DNA from: UBA1127 sp965116355
GTDB taxonomy: Bacteria > Chloroflexota > Dehalococcoidia > Lucifugimonadales > UBA1127
Length of the DNA: 64,000 nt
Assembly: GCA_965116355.1 (NCBI GenBank)
Contig: OZ220679.1
Coordinates: 1,550,001 to 1,614,000 of the forward strand
Direction: 5' to 3'
Positions 35,278 through 44,131 of the stretch are shown one piece after another (the first letter of the stretch is position 1; every line of letters starts with the position of its first letter). The notes below the pieces were generated by a model, which searched no databases, was not told the origin of the DNA, and was given only the letters and a program-made list of their open reading frames with translations. Position numbers and translations under genes: made by a program.

Positions 35278-35878
35278 CGTCCCTCCACCGCCGCAGCACC
35301 GCCTCCACGTAGCGCAGGCTCCGCGCGTTGCTCACCACCGCCTGCCCAAACGCCTCGGCGATCCACTCCGCCGGGTACTCGTCCTCCATGTCCTTCAGCC
35401 GCTCGGCCGCCATCGGCGTGATGACCCCGATGTTCTCCTCGTACAGCCGGAACACGTCCGGCCGAGGCCCCACGACCGCGTCGTCCGCCGCCGTTCGCCC
35501 TGACGCCGTCCTGAGCGTGTCGAAGGAGCGTGTCGAAGGGCCGTCGCCCTCCCCCATCGACGCCAGCGCCCGCCGGTTCGCCGCCGTGTCGAGCGCGTAC
35601 CTCTCGCCGACTCGCAGCAGCACGCCGACGTCCGCCAGCGACTCCAGCGCCCGCTCCACGGCGAGTTCGTCCCCGGCGCCCAGCACCGGGTCCGCCGCCA
35701 GCTCCACCGCCGTTACGGTCGAGGGCCCCCGCCCGCGCCCCGGCGCCGACCCCTTCCGATGAAGCACGAAGATGACTCGCAGCGCGCACCGCAGCGTCGC
35801 CGCGTCCGTCACCCGCTCCAGCAGCGGCCCAAAGAGCGCCGCCGGCACCGGCACCACGGCATCGGGCCGGGGGGCCAT
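35198..35878 (-). CDS. DnaD-domain replication protein with repeat-derived linker
   Basis: A 226-residue protein. The N-terminal about 105 residues form a winged-helix-like domain (MAPRPDAVVPVPAALFGPLL and on). The C-terminal about 60 residues are a DnaD/DnaB_2 domain: VFRLYEENIGVITPMAAERL and AFGQAVVSNARSLRYVEAVL. DnaD proteins remodel origin DNA and recruit the helicase loader. The linker at about residues 114-129 (PSTRSFDTLRTASGRT) is the translation of a dispersed repeat that inserted in frame. The start overlaps the dnaB stop as TGATG, which implies coupling. Confidence 0.85.
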   Translation of the reverse strand: MAPRPDAVVPVPAALFGPLLERVTDAATLRCALRVIFVLHRKGSAPGRGRGPSTVTAVELAADPVLGAGDELAVERALESLADVGVLLRVGERYALDTAANRRALASMGEGDGPSTRSFDTLRTASGRTAADDAVVGPRPDVFRLYEENIGVITPMAAERLKDMEDEYPAEWIAEAFGQAVVSNARSLRYVEAVLRRWRDDGRGDGTAGGRAGAVRASEIVRRPGR

Positions 35879-37254
35879 CACGAGGGCTCCGGGCGGTCCG
35901 TCAGCCCGGCAAACTTCGCCAACCTGCTCTCGAACCGCAGGTGCAGGGAGCCCAGCGCGCCGTGCCGGTGCTTGGAGATGATCAGCTCCGCAATGTCCTT
36001 CGGGTACGGCTTGTCCACAAACCGGGCCTCCCACTCCTCCTGCGTGAAGTTCATGTCCTCCCGGTAGATGAACATGACCACGTCCGCGTCCTGCTCGATG
36101 CTCCCGCTCTCACGCAGGTCGCTGAGCTGCGGCCGGTGCGACGGCCGGTTCTCCACCGCCCGGCTGAGCTGCGAGAGCGCCAGCACCGGCACGTTCAGGT
36201 CCCGCGCCAGCGCCTTCAGCGACCGGGAGATCTCGCTGACCTCCTGCACCCGGTTGGCGTTCCCCCGCGTGTCCGTCCCCTGCATGAGCTGCAGGTAGTC
36301 GACGATGATCAGGTCGACGTTCCGCTCCAGGTGCAGCCGCCGCGCCTTGCTCCGCAGGTCGCCCACGGACAGCATCGGCGTGTCGTCGATGTAGATGGGC
36401 AGGTCGGACAGCACGCCCGTCGCGTCGATGAGCCGCTGCTCCTGCTGCTCCGAGTACAGGTGCTGCCGCAGCCGGTAGCTGTCGACGTTCGACTCCGCCG
36501 CCAGCAGCCGCTGCCCCAGTTGGTCGCGGCTCATCTCGACGCTGAAGATGGCCGAGGTCGCCCCGTACCGCGCCGCGTTCCGCGCGATGCTCAGCGCCAG
36601 CGCCGTCTTGCCGAGTCCCGGCCGCGCCGCCAGCACTAGCAGGTCTGACCGCTGCAGCCCGCCCAGGATCAGGTCGAGGTCCGAGAAGCCCGTCGGTACC
36701 GGCGCCGAGGTTAACCCCAGCGGCCCCGAGGTCACCCGCGCCGATTCCTCCAGGTACCGGTCCAGCACCTCGCGGATGTGAACGAAGTCCCGCCCCGTGC
36801 CCGCGCCTCGCAGCCGGAAGAGCATGTCCTCCGCCCGCGTCAGCGTCTCGTCGACGTCCGGCCCGTTGTCGTACCCCAGCGTCGCGATGCCCGTCGCCGC
36901 GTGGATGAGCTGACGCATGACGCTTGTGCGCCGCACGATCTGCGCGTAATACTCCACGTTGACGGAAGTGGGGACGGTGGCGGAGAGCTGGCTCAGGTAC
37001 TCGTACCCGCCCGCCTCCTCCAGCCGGCTGAGCCGCGCCATTTCGTGCCCCAGCGTCGCCAGGTCGATGGCCTCCGGCCGCTGCGACAGCTCCAGCGCCG
37101 CCTCGTAGCACCACCGGTTCCGCTCGCGGTAGAAGTCCCCGGGCCGCAGCACGGGGGACACCTGATAGATAGCTTCGCCGTCAATCAGCAGCGCGCCGAT
37201 GACCGCCTCTTCGGCCTCTATGTCGTGGGGCAGGACCCGTTCTGCGTAAACCAT
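35878..37254 (-). CDS. dnaB: Replicative DNA helicase
   Basis: A 458-residue DnaB. The N-terminal domain begins VLPHDIEAEEAVIGALLIDG. The RecA-like domain has Walker A AARPGLGKTALALSIA, IFSVEMSRDQLGQRL, VDLIIVDYLQLM as Walker B, and the C-terminal SDLRESGSIEQDADVVMFIYR and LIISKHRHGALGSLHLRF. It unwinds DNA at the replication fork. The DnaD-like and loader genes follow in the same operon. The internal ATG, eleven codons into the frame, matches the usual N-terminus; no clear ribosome binding site is present. Confidence 0.97.
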   Translation of the reverse strand: MVYAERVLPHDIEAEEAVIGALLIDGEAIYQVSPVLRPGDFYRERNRWCYEAALELSQRPEAIDLATLGHEMARLSRLEEAGGYEYLSQLSATVPTSVNVEYYAQIVRRTSVMRQLIHAATGIATLGYDNGPDVDETLTRAEDMLFRLRGAGTGRDFVHIREVLDRYLEESARVTSGPLGLTSAPVPTGFSDLDLILGGLQRSDLLVLAARPGLGKTALALSIARNAARYGATSAIFSVEMSRDQLGQRLLAAESNVDSYRLRQHLYSEQQEQRLIDATGVLSDLPIYIDDTPMLSVGDLRSKARRLHLERNVDLIIVDYLQLMQGTDTRGNANRVQEVSEISRSLKALARDLNVPVLALSQLSRAVENRPSHRPQLSDLRESGSIEQDADVVMFIYREDMNFTQEEWEARFVDKPYPKDIAELIISKHRHGALGSLHLRFESRLAKFAGLTDRPEPS

Positions 37255-37609
37255 AGCTCTACAACTGTTCCGTAACCTTAAAAACAAACATTCGTTCTGA
37301 AAATACCAAACCCTAAAGGCAATGGCAAGTGCCCGCCAGTGGGGGAGACAAAAGGATACTGGACATCAAGGGAGTGGCTTCTAGGTGGTCGATTGCGTGA
37401 TTTGAGGAGTTTTCATGTTACAGAGAGGTGAGTAGGGTTCACTAAGAACTCAGTTGCTCGTGGGAGGTGGCATCGGCTTGGGACTATAGAGACGATAGGC
37501 AGAACTCTCGCTTCCTCCTTCACCCACCCTCCGATGCGTACAATGGAGCAACACAAGGACGTTGAAGGCACCCTCAAGTCCAAGAACAAAAACGTCAAAG
37601 GGGCACCTC
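37255..37609. other. AT-richer intergenic region, divergent promoters
   Basis: About 355 bases of lower GC content between the divergent dnaB and the IMPase-like gene. GTACAATGG near 37541 may be a -10 element for the plus strand. No gene, repeat or RNA is visible. Confidence 0.5.
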
Positions 37610-38434
37610 ATGCCGGGAAATCCGAGAATCCCCAACAATGTCGATTCATATGATTGGAAGAAGTCTCTTGACGTGGCCATCGAGGCGGCTGAGGCAGCGT
37701 CCAGAGTCTTGTTGACTCGGTTCCGTCCGTCGCGTGACCTTGCCTTGGAGCTTCACTATAAGGGTCCCGGGGATCTGGTGACGGACGCTGACTTGGCAGC
37801 GGATCGAGCCATCGCGAATGTGCTGCAGGCACGAGGGAATCCTGCAAGCATACTCTCGGAAGAGAGTAGCCACCTCAAGGGTGACAGCCAGCTTACCTGG
37901 CTGGTTGACCCCCTTTGCGGAACACTCCCATTCAGCACCGGCCTTACACAATGGGGCGTGAATGTCGCCCTTGTCGTCGGTACCCAGTTGGAGGTTGGAG
38001 TCATTGCTCTTCCAGTGACTGGTGAAATCTTGAGTGCTGCCCGCGGTCACGGTGCCTATCTAAACGGAAAGGTATTGGATTCACGGGAGCCACTAGGGGA
38101 TGTGCCAGATGTCCTTCTAGCAGTCGAAGGCGACAGACGCAGCTTCACCAAATCCCAGCATGCGCTTGAGAATGCGATGGGTAGACATTACACCTTCGCT
38201 TCCGCCGCATATCCTTTGGCACAGGTTCTGTTGGGCCGTCTTCATGGCTACGTTGGGAGCAACATAAACGTACACACCGCAGCCGGAGCTATGATCGCAA
38301 GGGAATTGGGCATTCGCGTTACCGATGAGACTGGCGGTGACGTCAACTGGGCTCCCGATGATTCGTACACTGCGTTGCTGGTCGCTTGGCCAAGAACCTA
38401 TGATCTTCTTCTTAGCAGGCTCACCCTGGAGTAG
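37610..38434 (+). CDS. Inositol-monophosphatase-fold protein with altered active site
   Basis: A 274-residue member of the IMPase/FBPase superfamily: KGPGDLVTDADLAAD, the ILSEES Glu pair (E84, E85), the WLVDPLCGTLPF motif and a late VHTAAGAMIARELG. In active enzymes these last two read DPxDGT and WDxAAG. Here Cys103 replaces the second metal-binding Asp and His222 replaces the catalytic-site Asp. Phosphatase activity is therefore doubtful, or the metal set has changed. Codon use is more AT-rich than the neighbours, suggesting transfer. Confidence 0.85.
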   Translation: MPGNPRIPNNVDSYDWKKSLDVAIEAAEAASRVLLTRFRPSRDLALELHYKGPGDLVTDADLAADRAIANVLQARGNPASILSEESSHLKGDSQLTWLVDPLCGTLPFSTGLTQWGVNVALVVGTQLEVGVIALPVTGEILSAARGHGAYLNGKVLDSREPLGDVPDVLLAVEGDRRSFTKSQHALENAMGRHYTFASAAYPLAQVLLGRLHGYVGSNINVHTAAGAMIARELGIRVTDETGGDVNWAPDDSYTALLVAWPRTYDLLLSRLTLE

Positions 38435-38621
38435 GATTCCATGGATGGCCCTTCAGAGGGTTGCCGAAACACAATAGAGCTTACCGGCGTAGCACAGATT
38501 ACCAGTGATTCGGTAGGGGCTCGGGTGGGATTTCAGCAGCCTGGAGCAGTCTAGCGCACATCTGCTGGGGACTTGTGCTTTCTTAAGAGTGACAAGAACA
38601 AGTTTGACCGAAAATCAACTC

Positions 38622-38647
38622 GAACGGGCGCCCTAGGGCGCCCGTTC
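38622..38647 (-). terminator. 26-bp perfect palindrome downstream of rplI
   Basis: GAACGGGCGCCCT/AGGGCGCCCGTTC forms two 13-bp halves. It lies 23 bases after the rplI stop codon. On the minus strand TTTT follows after about six bases, so it is a plausible but not classical terminator; it may also end the convergent IMPase-like transcript. Confidence 0.55.
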
Positions 38648-38670
38648 AAATGTTTAGTTTTCCGCCGAAC

Positions 38671-39336
38671 CTACGCGGACTCTTCCTCGCCGTCAGGCGC
38701 GTCCTCGGCCTCTTCTGGCTCGGCTTCTTCAGCCGAAGCCTCTTCAACCGCCTCTTCCTCAGCCGCAGCCTCTTCCTCAGCCTCGAGCTCCGCCACGGCT
38801 TCCGTGTCCTCGTCGCCGCCCGACGCCTCAGCGTCGCCCGACTCCGAGTCGGCATCCTCCGCGACCGCCGCAAAGTACCGGCCCGCCGCGTCCTCGACGA
38901 CCACCGTCACCGTCGGGATCAGGTCCATGTGCAGCCGCACCGGCACCTGGTACGTCCCCAGGTCGCGGATCGGCTCCGTCAGCGAGATGATCCGCCGGTC
39001 GATGTCGTGCCCCACCGCCTCCGTCAGCGCCGACGCAATCGCCATCGTCGTGATCGACCCGTACAGCCGCCCGCCCTGGCCAGAGCGGCCCTTCAGCGTC
39101 ACGCTCAGCCCTTCCAGCACGTCCGCGACGCTCTTCAGGTCCGCCGCGTCCCGGGCCCGCTTGGCCTCCGCCGCGCTCTTGATCTTGGCGATCCGCTTCA
39201 GCTGGTCCGCCGTCGCCGGCGCCGCCAGCCCCTGGGGGATCAGGTAGTTGCGGGCGTACCCGCCGGACACCGCGCGGACGTCGCCCGCCATGTGCTTGGG
39301 CGGCACGTCCGCTAGAAAGACCACTTGCACGCGCAC
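38671..39336 (-). CDS. rplI: 50S ribosomal protein L9 (bL9) with long acidic tail
   Basis: A 221-residue bL9, whereas the usual length is about 150. The N-terminal domain is canonical (MRVQVVFLADVPPKHMAGDV, then VSGGYARNYLIPQGLA with the signature GGYxRNYLxPxGxA). The connecting helix and C-terminal domain follow up to about residue 150. The last about 65 residues are almost entirely Glu, Asp, Ala and Ser. GTG is the start, behind GAGGTG. The acidic tail parallels that of GyrA in this genome. Confidence 0.96.
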   Translation of the reverse strand: MRVQVVFLADVPPKHMAGDVRAVSGGYARNYLIPQGLAAPATADQLKRIAKIKSAAEAKRARDAADLKSVADVLEGLSVTLKGRSGQGGRLYGSITTMAIASALTEAVGHDIDRRIISLTEPIRDLGTYQVPVRLHMDLIPTVTVVVEDAAGRYFAAVAEDADSESGDAEASGGDEDTEAVAELEAEEEAAAEEEAVEEASAEEAEPEEAEDAPDGEEESA

Positions 39337-39399
39337 CGGAACACCTCGAAGTCAAATTGCAACCCAACAAGCGTACCACAGCCAACCCAAACCGCAAAG

Positions 39400-39482
39400 C
39401 CAATCCGTCATACCGGCGAAAGCCGGTATCCAGCCCACCCCGTTCGCCCTGAGCCTGTCGAAGGGGTCGCCCTGCGCCCCTC
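39400..39482. repeat. Dispersed repeats
   Basis: One TCATACCGGCGAAAGCCGG unit and one GTTCGCCCTGAGCCTGTCG unit upstream of rplI. Confidence 0.75.
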
Positions 39483-39535
39483 AATGCGGCGCAGGGCGAC
39501 CAGCACGCTCACCGCACACACCTGTGGAACAGCCC

Positions 39536-40024
39536 CTACCGGAACGGGTTCACCGCCATCGCCGCGCCCACCACCAGCCCCACCAGCGAGTACAGCCCGA
39601 TCACCAGCCCGCCCGCCACCAGCGAGAAGGTGATGATGCTCAGCCCGTAGCTGCACACCGCCAGCACCTGCAGCGGCGTCGCGCGCTTGCGGTTGCTCGC
39701 CCGGCTGATCGCCTCGCCGATGAAGTAGCCCGACGCCACGTAGCCCACCGCCACGAACAGCGCGCCGAAGAGCCCGCCCGTCGGCAGGAACGCGATGAGC
39801 AGCCCCAGCACGACCCCCGTCCCGATGCCAACCACCAGCGCCACGGCCAGCGACATGCCGAACTGCGGCGCGGGCAGCGAGTAGGTGGGCAGCCGTTGGA
39901 CGTTCGCACAGTCCGGGCAGCGGGCTCCTACGGGGGTGGTGACGACGCACTTGCCGCATATGGGGCGGTCACACTTGCTGCACCGCAGCAAGGTCTCCGT
40001 TTGGGGGTGGAAGGTACACTCCAT
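39536..40024 (-). CDS. B-box-like zinc finger membrane protein
   Basis: A 162-residue protein. The N-terminus is a zinc site of the B-box/DUF type: CTFHPQTETLLRCSKCDRPIC, CVVTTPVGARCPDCAN. Three to four membrane segments follow from about residue 58 (GMSLAVALVVGIGTGVVLGL and on). This layout occurs in many Chloroflexota and Actinobacteria proteins, some fused to rhomboid proteases, but no protease motif is present here. It is followed by plsY on the opposite side of a 30-base gap, same strand. Confidence 0.75.
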   Translation of the reverse strand: MECTFHPQTETLLRCSKCDRPICGKCVVTTPVGARCPDCANVQRLPTYSLPAPQFGMSLAVALVVGIGTGVVLGLLIAFLPTGGLFGALFVAVGYVASGYFIGEAISRASNRKRATPLQVLAVCSYGLSIITFSLVAGGLVIGLYSLVGLVVGAAMAVNPFR

Positions 40025-40054
40025 TGACGCTGCTGTCCCTCCAGGCAGACGCCG

Positions 40055-40741
40055 CTAGCCGTCCGGCCGTCGGGAGACCCACTCGTCCCGGCTGGCGATG
40101 TCCCGGTCGAACAGCAGCCGGTAGCGCAGCACGCGCACCATCGGCTCGCCCTCCATCGGCGACTCCCAGTTGGCCACCAGCCGTTTCATTATCGTCAGCG
40201 CCAGCACGGACCACAGCACCGTCATGTGCACCGTGGAGCGGTCGAGCAGCCCGGACTCGTCAAGGAAGAATGCCAGCGGCAGGTTCAGCGCCATCACGGC
40301 CAGCAGGTAGATGGCCGACTGCTTGCGAATGAGCCCGCCCCAGACGCCGCCGACCACCAGGCCGAAGAGGAGCTCCGGCCACATGCCGAAGCCGATCAGG
40401 ATGCCCCCCATCGTCGCGATGCCCCGGCCGCCCATCAGCCGCATGTACGGCGACCAGTTGTGCCCGACGATGGCGCCCAGCGCGGCCGTCGCCTGCACCC
40501 ACTCGGAGTACCCCAGCGCGTTCGCGATGACCACCGGCGCGGTGCCCTTCACCAGGCCGTCAACCAGCCCCAGGACCATCCCGCTCCGCCGACCAACGTG
40601 CGCGATGACGTTGGACGCGCCCATGTTCCCTGACCCATGCTGCCTGATGTCGATGCCGCCGCGAAAGCGCGCCCAGAGGTACGCTGTGGGGATGCCCCCC
40701 CACAGGTAGCCGGCCAGGAACGCGAGCGTGATTGGCAGCAT
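40055..40741 (-). CDS. plsY: Glycerol-3-phosphate acyltransferase PlsY
   Basis: A 228-residue membrane acyltransferase that uses acyl-phosphate to make lysophosphatidic acid. Motif 1 is IRQHGSGNMGASNV, motif 2 is GHNWSPYMRLMGGRGIAT with the glycine-rich acyl-phosphate loop, and about five to six membrane helices are visible. The C-terminus extends about 40 residues beyond the usual length as a polar tail (VRVLRYRLLFDRDIASRDEW). The ATG follows AGGGGTT. Confidence 0.92.
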   Translation of the reverse strand: MLPITLAFLAGYLWGGIPTAYLWARFRGGIDIRQHGSGNMGASNVIAHVGRRSGMVLGLVDGLVKGTAPVVIANALGYSEWVQATAALGAIVGHNWSPYMRLMGGRGIATMGGILIGFGMWPELLFGLVVGGVWGGLIRKQSAIYLLAVMALNLPLAFFLDESGLLDRSTVHMTVLWSVLALTIMKRLVANWESPMEGEPMVRVLRYRLLFDRDIASRDEWVSRRPDG

Positions 40742-40814
40742 GGTAACCCCTGCATCCGGGTCTTGGCCTCATTAAACACCAGAACCCCGCCAACAGCAAC
40801 GCCCCGACCCACTA

Positions 40815-41165
40815 CCGTCATTCCCGCCCTCCCCCTCGTCATTCCCGCGAAAGCGGGAATCCAGAGCCCCCCACGCCCAACGGCCTCATCCCGCCCGCCG
40901 CCCAACACCACCCCGCTCGCCCCTGAGCCTTCGCCACCCCGTTCGCCCTGACCGCGTCCTGAGCTTGTCGAAGGGCCCCGCCCTCCCGTCGTTCCTGCGC
41001 AGGCAGGAACCCCGACAAACCCAGCCTCCTCCCCCCTCACGTTTTACCGGCGGAAGCCGGTACCCAGAAACCCCGCAGCCGACGCCCTCAGCGTCGCACC
41101 CAACACCAACCCGCTCGCCCTGAGCTCCGCCGAAGGGGAGCCTGTCGAAGAGCCCGCCATCCCCT
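40815..41165. repeat. Large dispersed repeat cluster upstream of the GNAT gene
   Basis: At least five units: CGTCATTCCCGCGAAAGCGGG, GTTCGCCCTGACCGCG..GTCGAAGG, GTCGTTCCTGCGCAGGCAGG, CGTTTTACCGGCGGAAGCCGG, and a second GCTCGCCCTGAGCTC..GTCGAAG unit. TATACT at about 41165 may be the -10 box of the next gene. Confidence 0.8.
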
Positions 41166-41202
41166 ATACTCCCCCCAAACCCACCGACGACGGGAGGCAC
41201 CC

Positions 41203-41673
41203 ATGCCCGACATCACCATTCGCGACGCCACCCATGCCGACGTCCCCGCCCTGCTGCGCCTCCTCCGCCAGCTCGACCCGCCCGATGAGGCCCCCGGCGA
41301 GCTCGCCGCCCGCGCAGCCATCGACGCCATCGAGCGCCACCCCGGCATGCGCCTCGCCGTCGCCGAGGCCGGCGGCGAGGTCGTCGGCTCCGTCGTCCTC
41401 GCCGTCCTCCCCAACCTCACCCACCACGCCCAGCCGTGGGCGCAGCTCGAGAACCTCGTTGTCGACGAGTCCCACCGCAGCCGGGGCGTCGGCCGCGCCC
41501 TCATGCAGTGGTGCGAGGACACCGCCCGCGCAGAGGGCTGCTACAAGCTCCAGTTCCAGAGCCGCAACCATCGCAAAGGCTCCCACCGCTTCTACCGCCG
41601 CCTCGGTTACCAGGCTCTAACGGTAGGCTTCCGCCGCTATCTCAAAGGCGCCCCGCCCCCGCCGCCCGTTTAG
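41203..41673 (+). CDS. GNAT-family N-acetyltransferase
   Basis: A 156-residue GNAT fold. The acetyl-CoA motif A is NLVVDESHRSRGVGRALMQW, with the R/QxxGxG/A loop RSRGVG. Preceding strands read RLAVAEAGGEVVGSVVL, and the C-terminal strand is HRFYRRLGYQALTVGFRRYL. The substrate is unknown. The ATG follows GGGAGG. Confidence 0.9.
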   Translation: MPDITIRDATHADVPALLRLLRQLDPPDEAPGELAARAAIDAIERHPGMRLAVAEAGGEVVGSVVLAVLPNLTHHAQPWAQLENLVVDESHRSRGVGRALMQWCEDTARAEGCYKLQFQSRNHRKGSHRFYRRLGYQALTVGFRRYLKGAPPPPPV

Positions 41674-41679
41674 CCCCGC

Positions 41680-41795
41680 CCCGCCCCCGTCGTTCCCGCG
41701 CAGGCGGCAACCCAGGTGCCGGATTGCGGGGGCGTGTCCGTAGAGTCGGCGGAAGGCATCGTTATCCCGGCGAAAGCCGGGATCCAGACGCGCCT
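41680..41795. repeat. Dispersed repeats between GNAT and EEP genes
   Basis: A GTCGTTCCCGCGCAGGCGGC unit and a GTTATCCCGGCGAAAGCCGGG unit. Confidence 0.7.
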
Positions 41796-41835
41796 GGGCT
41801 GTGCGAACATGAAGAACGGAGCGGAGGTAGCCCCC

Positions 41836-42627
41836 ATGCCACTGACCATCGTCACCTGGAACACCGAGTGGGCGACGCCCCGCTCGCGGAGAACGCCGGA
41901 GCTCCTGCGCCGCATCGACGAGCACGCGCCCGACGTCGTCTGCCTCACCGAGGCGCACGAGGGCCTCCTCGCCGCGACGGGCAACACCATCACCGCCCAG
42001 CCCGACTACGGCTACACGGCCCCGCCGCCCCGCCGCAAGGTGCTGCTCTGGTCGCGAGAGCCGTGGGAGCGCGTCGATGACGTAGGCGACGCCAGTCTCC
42101 CGCCCGGCCGGTTCGTCGCCGGCGTCACGCAGACGCCCCTCGGCGAGGTCACCGTCGTCGGCATCTGCATCCCCTGGCACGGGTGCCGCACCGAGGCCTA
42201 TCGCGGCGAGGACCGCAAGAAGCGGTGGGAAGACCACGAGACCTGCCTGCAGCTCTTGCCGGACATCCTGAGGGCGCAGCCCGGCAACCGTCTCATAGTC
42301 ATGGGTGACTTCAACCAGATCATCGGCCCGGGCTCCCGAGCCCCGCGTCGCCTGCAGGCCGCGCTGCGCGACGCCTTCCCGCCGCACATGGCCATCGTCA
42401 CCGCCGGCGCCGCCTTCCGCGACCGCAAGACCATAGACCACATCGCCCTGAGCGAAGACCTCCGCGCCGACTCCCCAACCGCCATCAGCAACCTGGACGG
42501 CGACCGCACCCTCTCGGACCACTTCGGCATCGCCGCCCGCGTCTCCCCCGCTCGCCCTGACCTTACCGCCCTCGTTCGCCCTGAGCCCGTCGAAGGGCGA
42601 ATCCCCGGCAGCCCCTCTCTTCATTGA
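41836..42627 (+). CDS. Endonuclease/exonuclease/phosphatase-family protein
   Basis: A 263-residue EEP-fold enzyme. Metal and catalytic motifs are present in order: VTWNTEWATP with the Asn, LTEAHEG with the Glu, IVMGDFNQI with Asp and Asn, and LSDHFGI with the Asp-His pair. The fold includes DNases, sphingomyelinase-like and phosphoinositide phosphatases; the substrate is unknown. The last about 25 residues (RPEPVEGRIP region) derive from a dispersed repeat. An alternative start, nine codons upstream, is possible. Confidence 0.85.
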   Translation: MPLTIVTWNTEWATPRSRRTPELLRRIDEHAPDVVCLTEAHEGLLAATGNTITAQPDYGYTAPPPRRKVLLWSREPWERVDDVGDASLPPGRFVAGVTQTPLGEVTVVGICIPWHGCRTEAYRGEDRKKRWEDHETCLQLLPDILRAQPGNRLIVMGDFNQIIGPGSRAPRRLQAALRDAFPPHMAIVTAGAAFRDRKTIDHIALSEDLRADSPTAISNLDGDRTLSDHFGIAARVSPARPDLTALVRPEPVEGRIPGSPSLH

Positions 42628-42633
42628 AGAGAC

Positions 42634-43338
42634 CTACCCCTCCCGCGTCTCCGCCTGGTACACCAGCGCCCCGAACAGGTTCTGGAACTGCCGCGGCACC
42701 TCCGTCGTCCGCTCCGGGTGGCACTGCACCGCCACCACGAACCGGTGGTGCGGGCTCTCCAGCCCCTCCACCAGCCCGTCCGTCACCGAGTACGCCGTCG
42801 ACATCAGCGTCGGCGCCCGCCGCGCCTCCGTCAGCCCCTGGTGGTGCACGCTGTTCACCCGCACCTGCCCCCCCGCGCCGACGATGGCCGCCAGCTTGCT
42901 CCCCGGCGTGATCCAGATCCGGTGCTGCACCGCCGTCAGCGGACTGTCGCCCTCCGCCCGGTGCCCGTCGACGTGCTGCAGCAGCGAGCCCCCGCACGCC
43001 ACGTTCAGCACCTGCAGCCCCCGGCAGATGCCGACGACCGGCAGGTCCCGCGACAGCGCCTCCTCCAGCAGCGGGAAGTCGACGGCGTCCCGCGCCTCGT
43101 TCAGCAGCAGCCCCGCGTTCCGGTCCGGCGCCTCGCCGTACCGGCTCGGATGCACGTCCGCGCCGCCCGACAGCAGCAGCCCGTCCATCCGTGCGATCGC
43201 GTCCCGCTCGCTGTCGACGTTGAGCGGCGTCACCACCACCGCCTCCGCGTCGAACGGCGCCAGCGCGTCGACGTACGCCGCCGCCGCGCCCATCGTCGAC
43301 GCCGTCACCACGATCACCGGCCTCCGACCCTCGCTCAT
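42634..43338 (-). CDS. Class I glutamine amidotransferase-like, gamma-Glu-GABA hydrolase family
   Basis: A 234-residue PuuD-type hydrolase. GGADVHPSRYGEAPD lies before the active site. The nucleophile Cys is in VVGICRGLQVLNVACGG, and the catalytic His is in VAVQCHPERT. PuuD cleaves gamma-glutamyl amides formed in polyamine breakdown; other members act on different gamma-glutamyl compounds. No puu genes are adjacent. The ATG follows GAGGAG. Confidence 0.9.
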   Translation of the reverse strand: MSEGRRPVIVVTASTMGAAAAYVDALAPFDAEAVVVTPLNVDSERDAIARMDGLLLSGGADVHPSRYGEAPDRNAGLLLNEARDAVDFPLLEEALSRDLPVVGICRGLQVLNVACGGSLLQHVDGHRAEGDSPLTAVQHRIWITPGSKLAAIVGAGGQVRVNSVHHQGLTEARRAPTLMSTAYSVTDGLVEGLESPHHRFVVAVQCHPERTTEVPRQFQNLFGALVYQAETREG

Positions 43339-43360
43339 GCCCGCGACTGCTCCTCTCGGA

Positions 43361-44131
43361 CTACGTGATGAGCCTGCGGCGCATCAGGTGCGTCGCCAGC
43401 ACTGTGAAGCCCACGATCATCACCACGAGCGCGACGAACGCGTACAGGTGCGTCAAGTCCAGCGGCCCCAGCACCAACCCCCGCATCAGGTGCGACGCCG
43501 ACGTCAGTGGCAGCGCCCAGATGATCGGCTGCACCCACTCCGGCAGGCTCGACACCGGGAAGAAGATGCCGCTCACAAAGTACATGGGCACGGCCACCAC
43601 CGTGAACACGTTGTTCAGCGAGTTGATGCTCGGCACCACCGCCGTCGCGCACAGCGCCATCGGGTAGAAGACCAGCCCCACCAGGAACGCCATCGGCACG
43701 GCCAGCACCGCCAGCGGCGACTCGATCAGCCCGAACCCCAGCGCCGCCACCAGCACCGCGATGGCTGTCAGCACGGACCGGCTCGCCCCCCACAGCGTCT
43801 CGCCCAGCACCAGGTCCTCCACCTGCATCGGCGTCGCCAGCATGCTGTCGAACACCCGGTGCATCGAGAGCCGCAGGTACGCGCCGTACGTCCCCTCGAA
43901 GAGCGCGTGGAACATCGCATACCCCGCGATGAGCCCCGGCATGAGGTAGGCGGGGTAGGAGATGCCCCCCTCGACCTCGCCCACGAACTGCCCCAGCCCG
44001 TACCCGAAGGCGCCCAGGATGATGAGCGGCTCCAGGAACACGCCGCCCGCCTCCGTCGTCCAGTTGCGGAGGAAGGCGTCGCGGTGCCGGCGCCACACGG
44101 CGGCGGCGTAGAAGGCGTTGGGGGCCTCCAC
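43361..44131 (-). CDS. ABC-2 type transporter permease (NodJ/DrrB-like)
   Basis: A 256-residue permease with six predicted membrane helices. The ABC-2 signature region reads PMYFVSGIFFPVSSLPEWVQ. The GTG start overlaps the TAG stop of the ATPase gene by one base, so the pair is coupled. NodIJ/DrrAB-type pairs export polysaccharides, lipids or drugs; the cargo is unknown here. Confidence 0.9.
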   Translation of the reverse strand: MEAPNAFYAAAVWRRHRDAFLRNWTTEAGGVFLEPLIILGAFGYGLGQFVGEVEGGISYPAYLMPGLIAGYAMFHALFEGTYGAYLRLSMHRVFDSMLATPMQVEDLVLGETLWGASRSVLTAIAVLVAALGFGLIESPLAVLAVPMAFLVGLVFYPMALCATAVVPSINSLNNVFTVVAVPMYFVSGIFFPVSSLPEWVQPIIWALPLTSASHLMRGLVLGPLDLTHLYAFVALVVMIVGFTVLATHLMRRRLIT

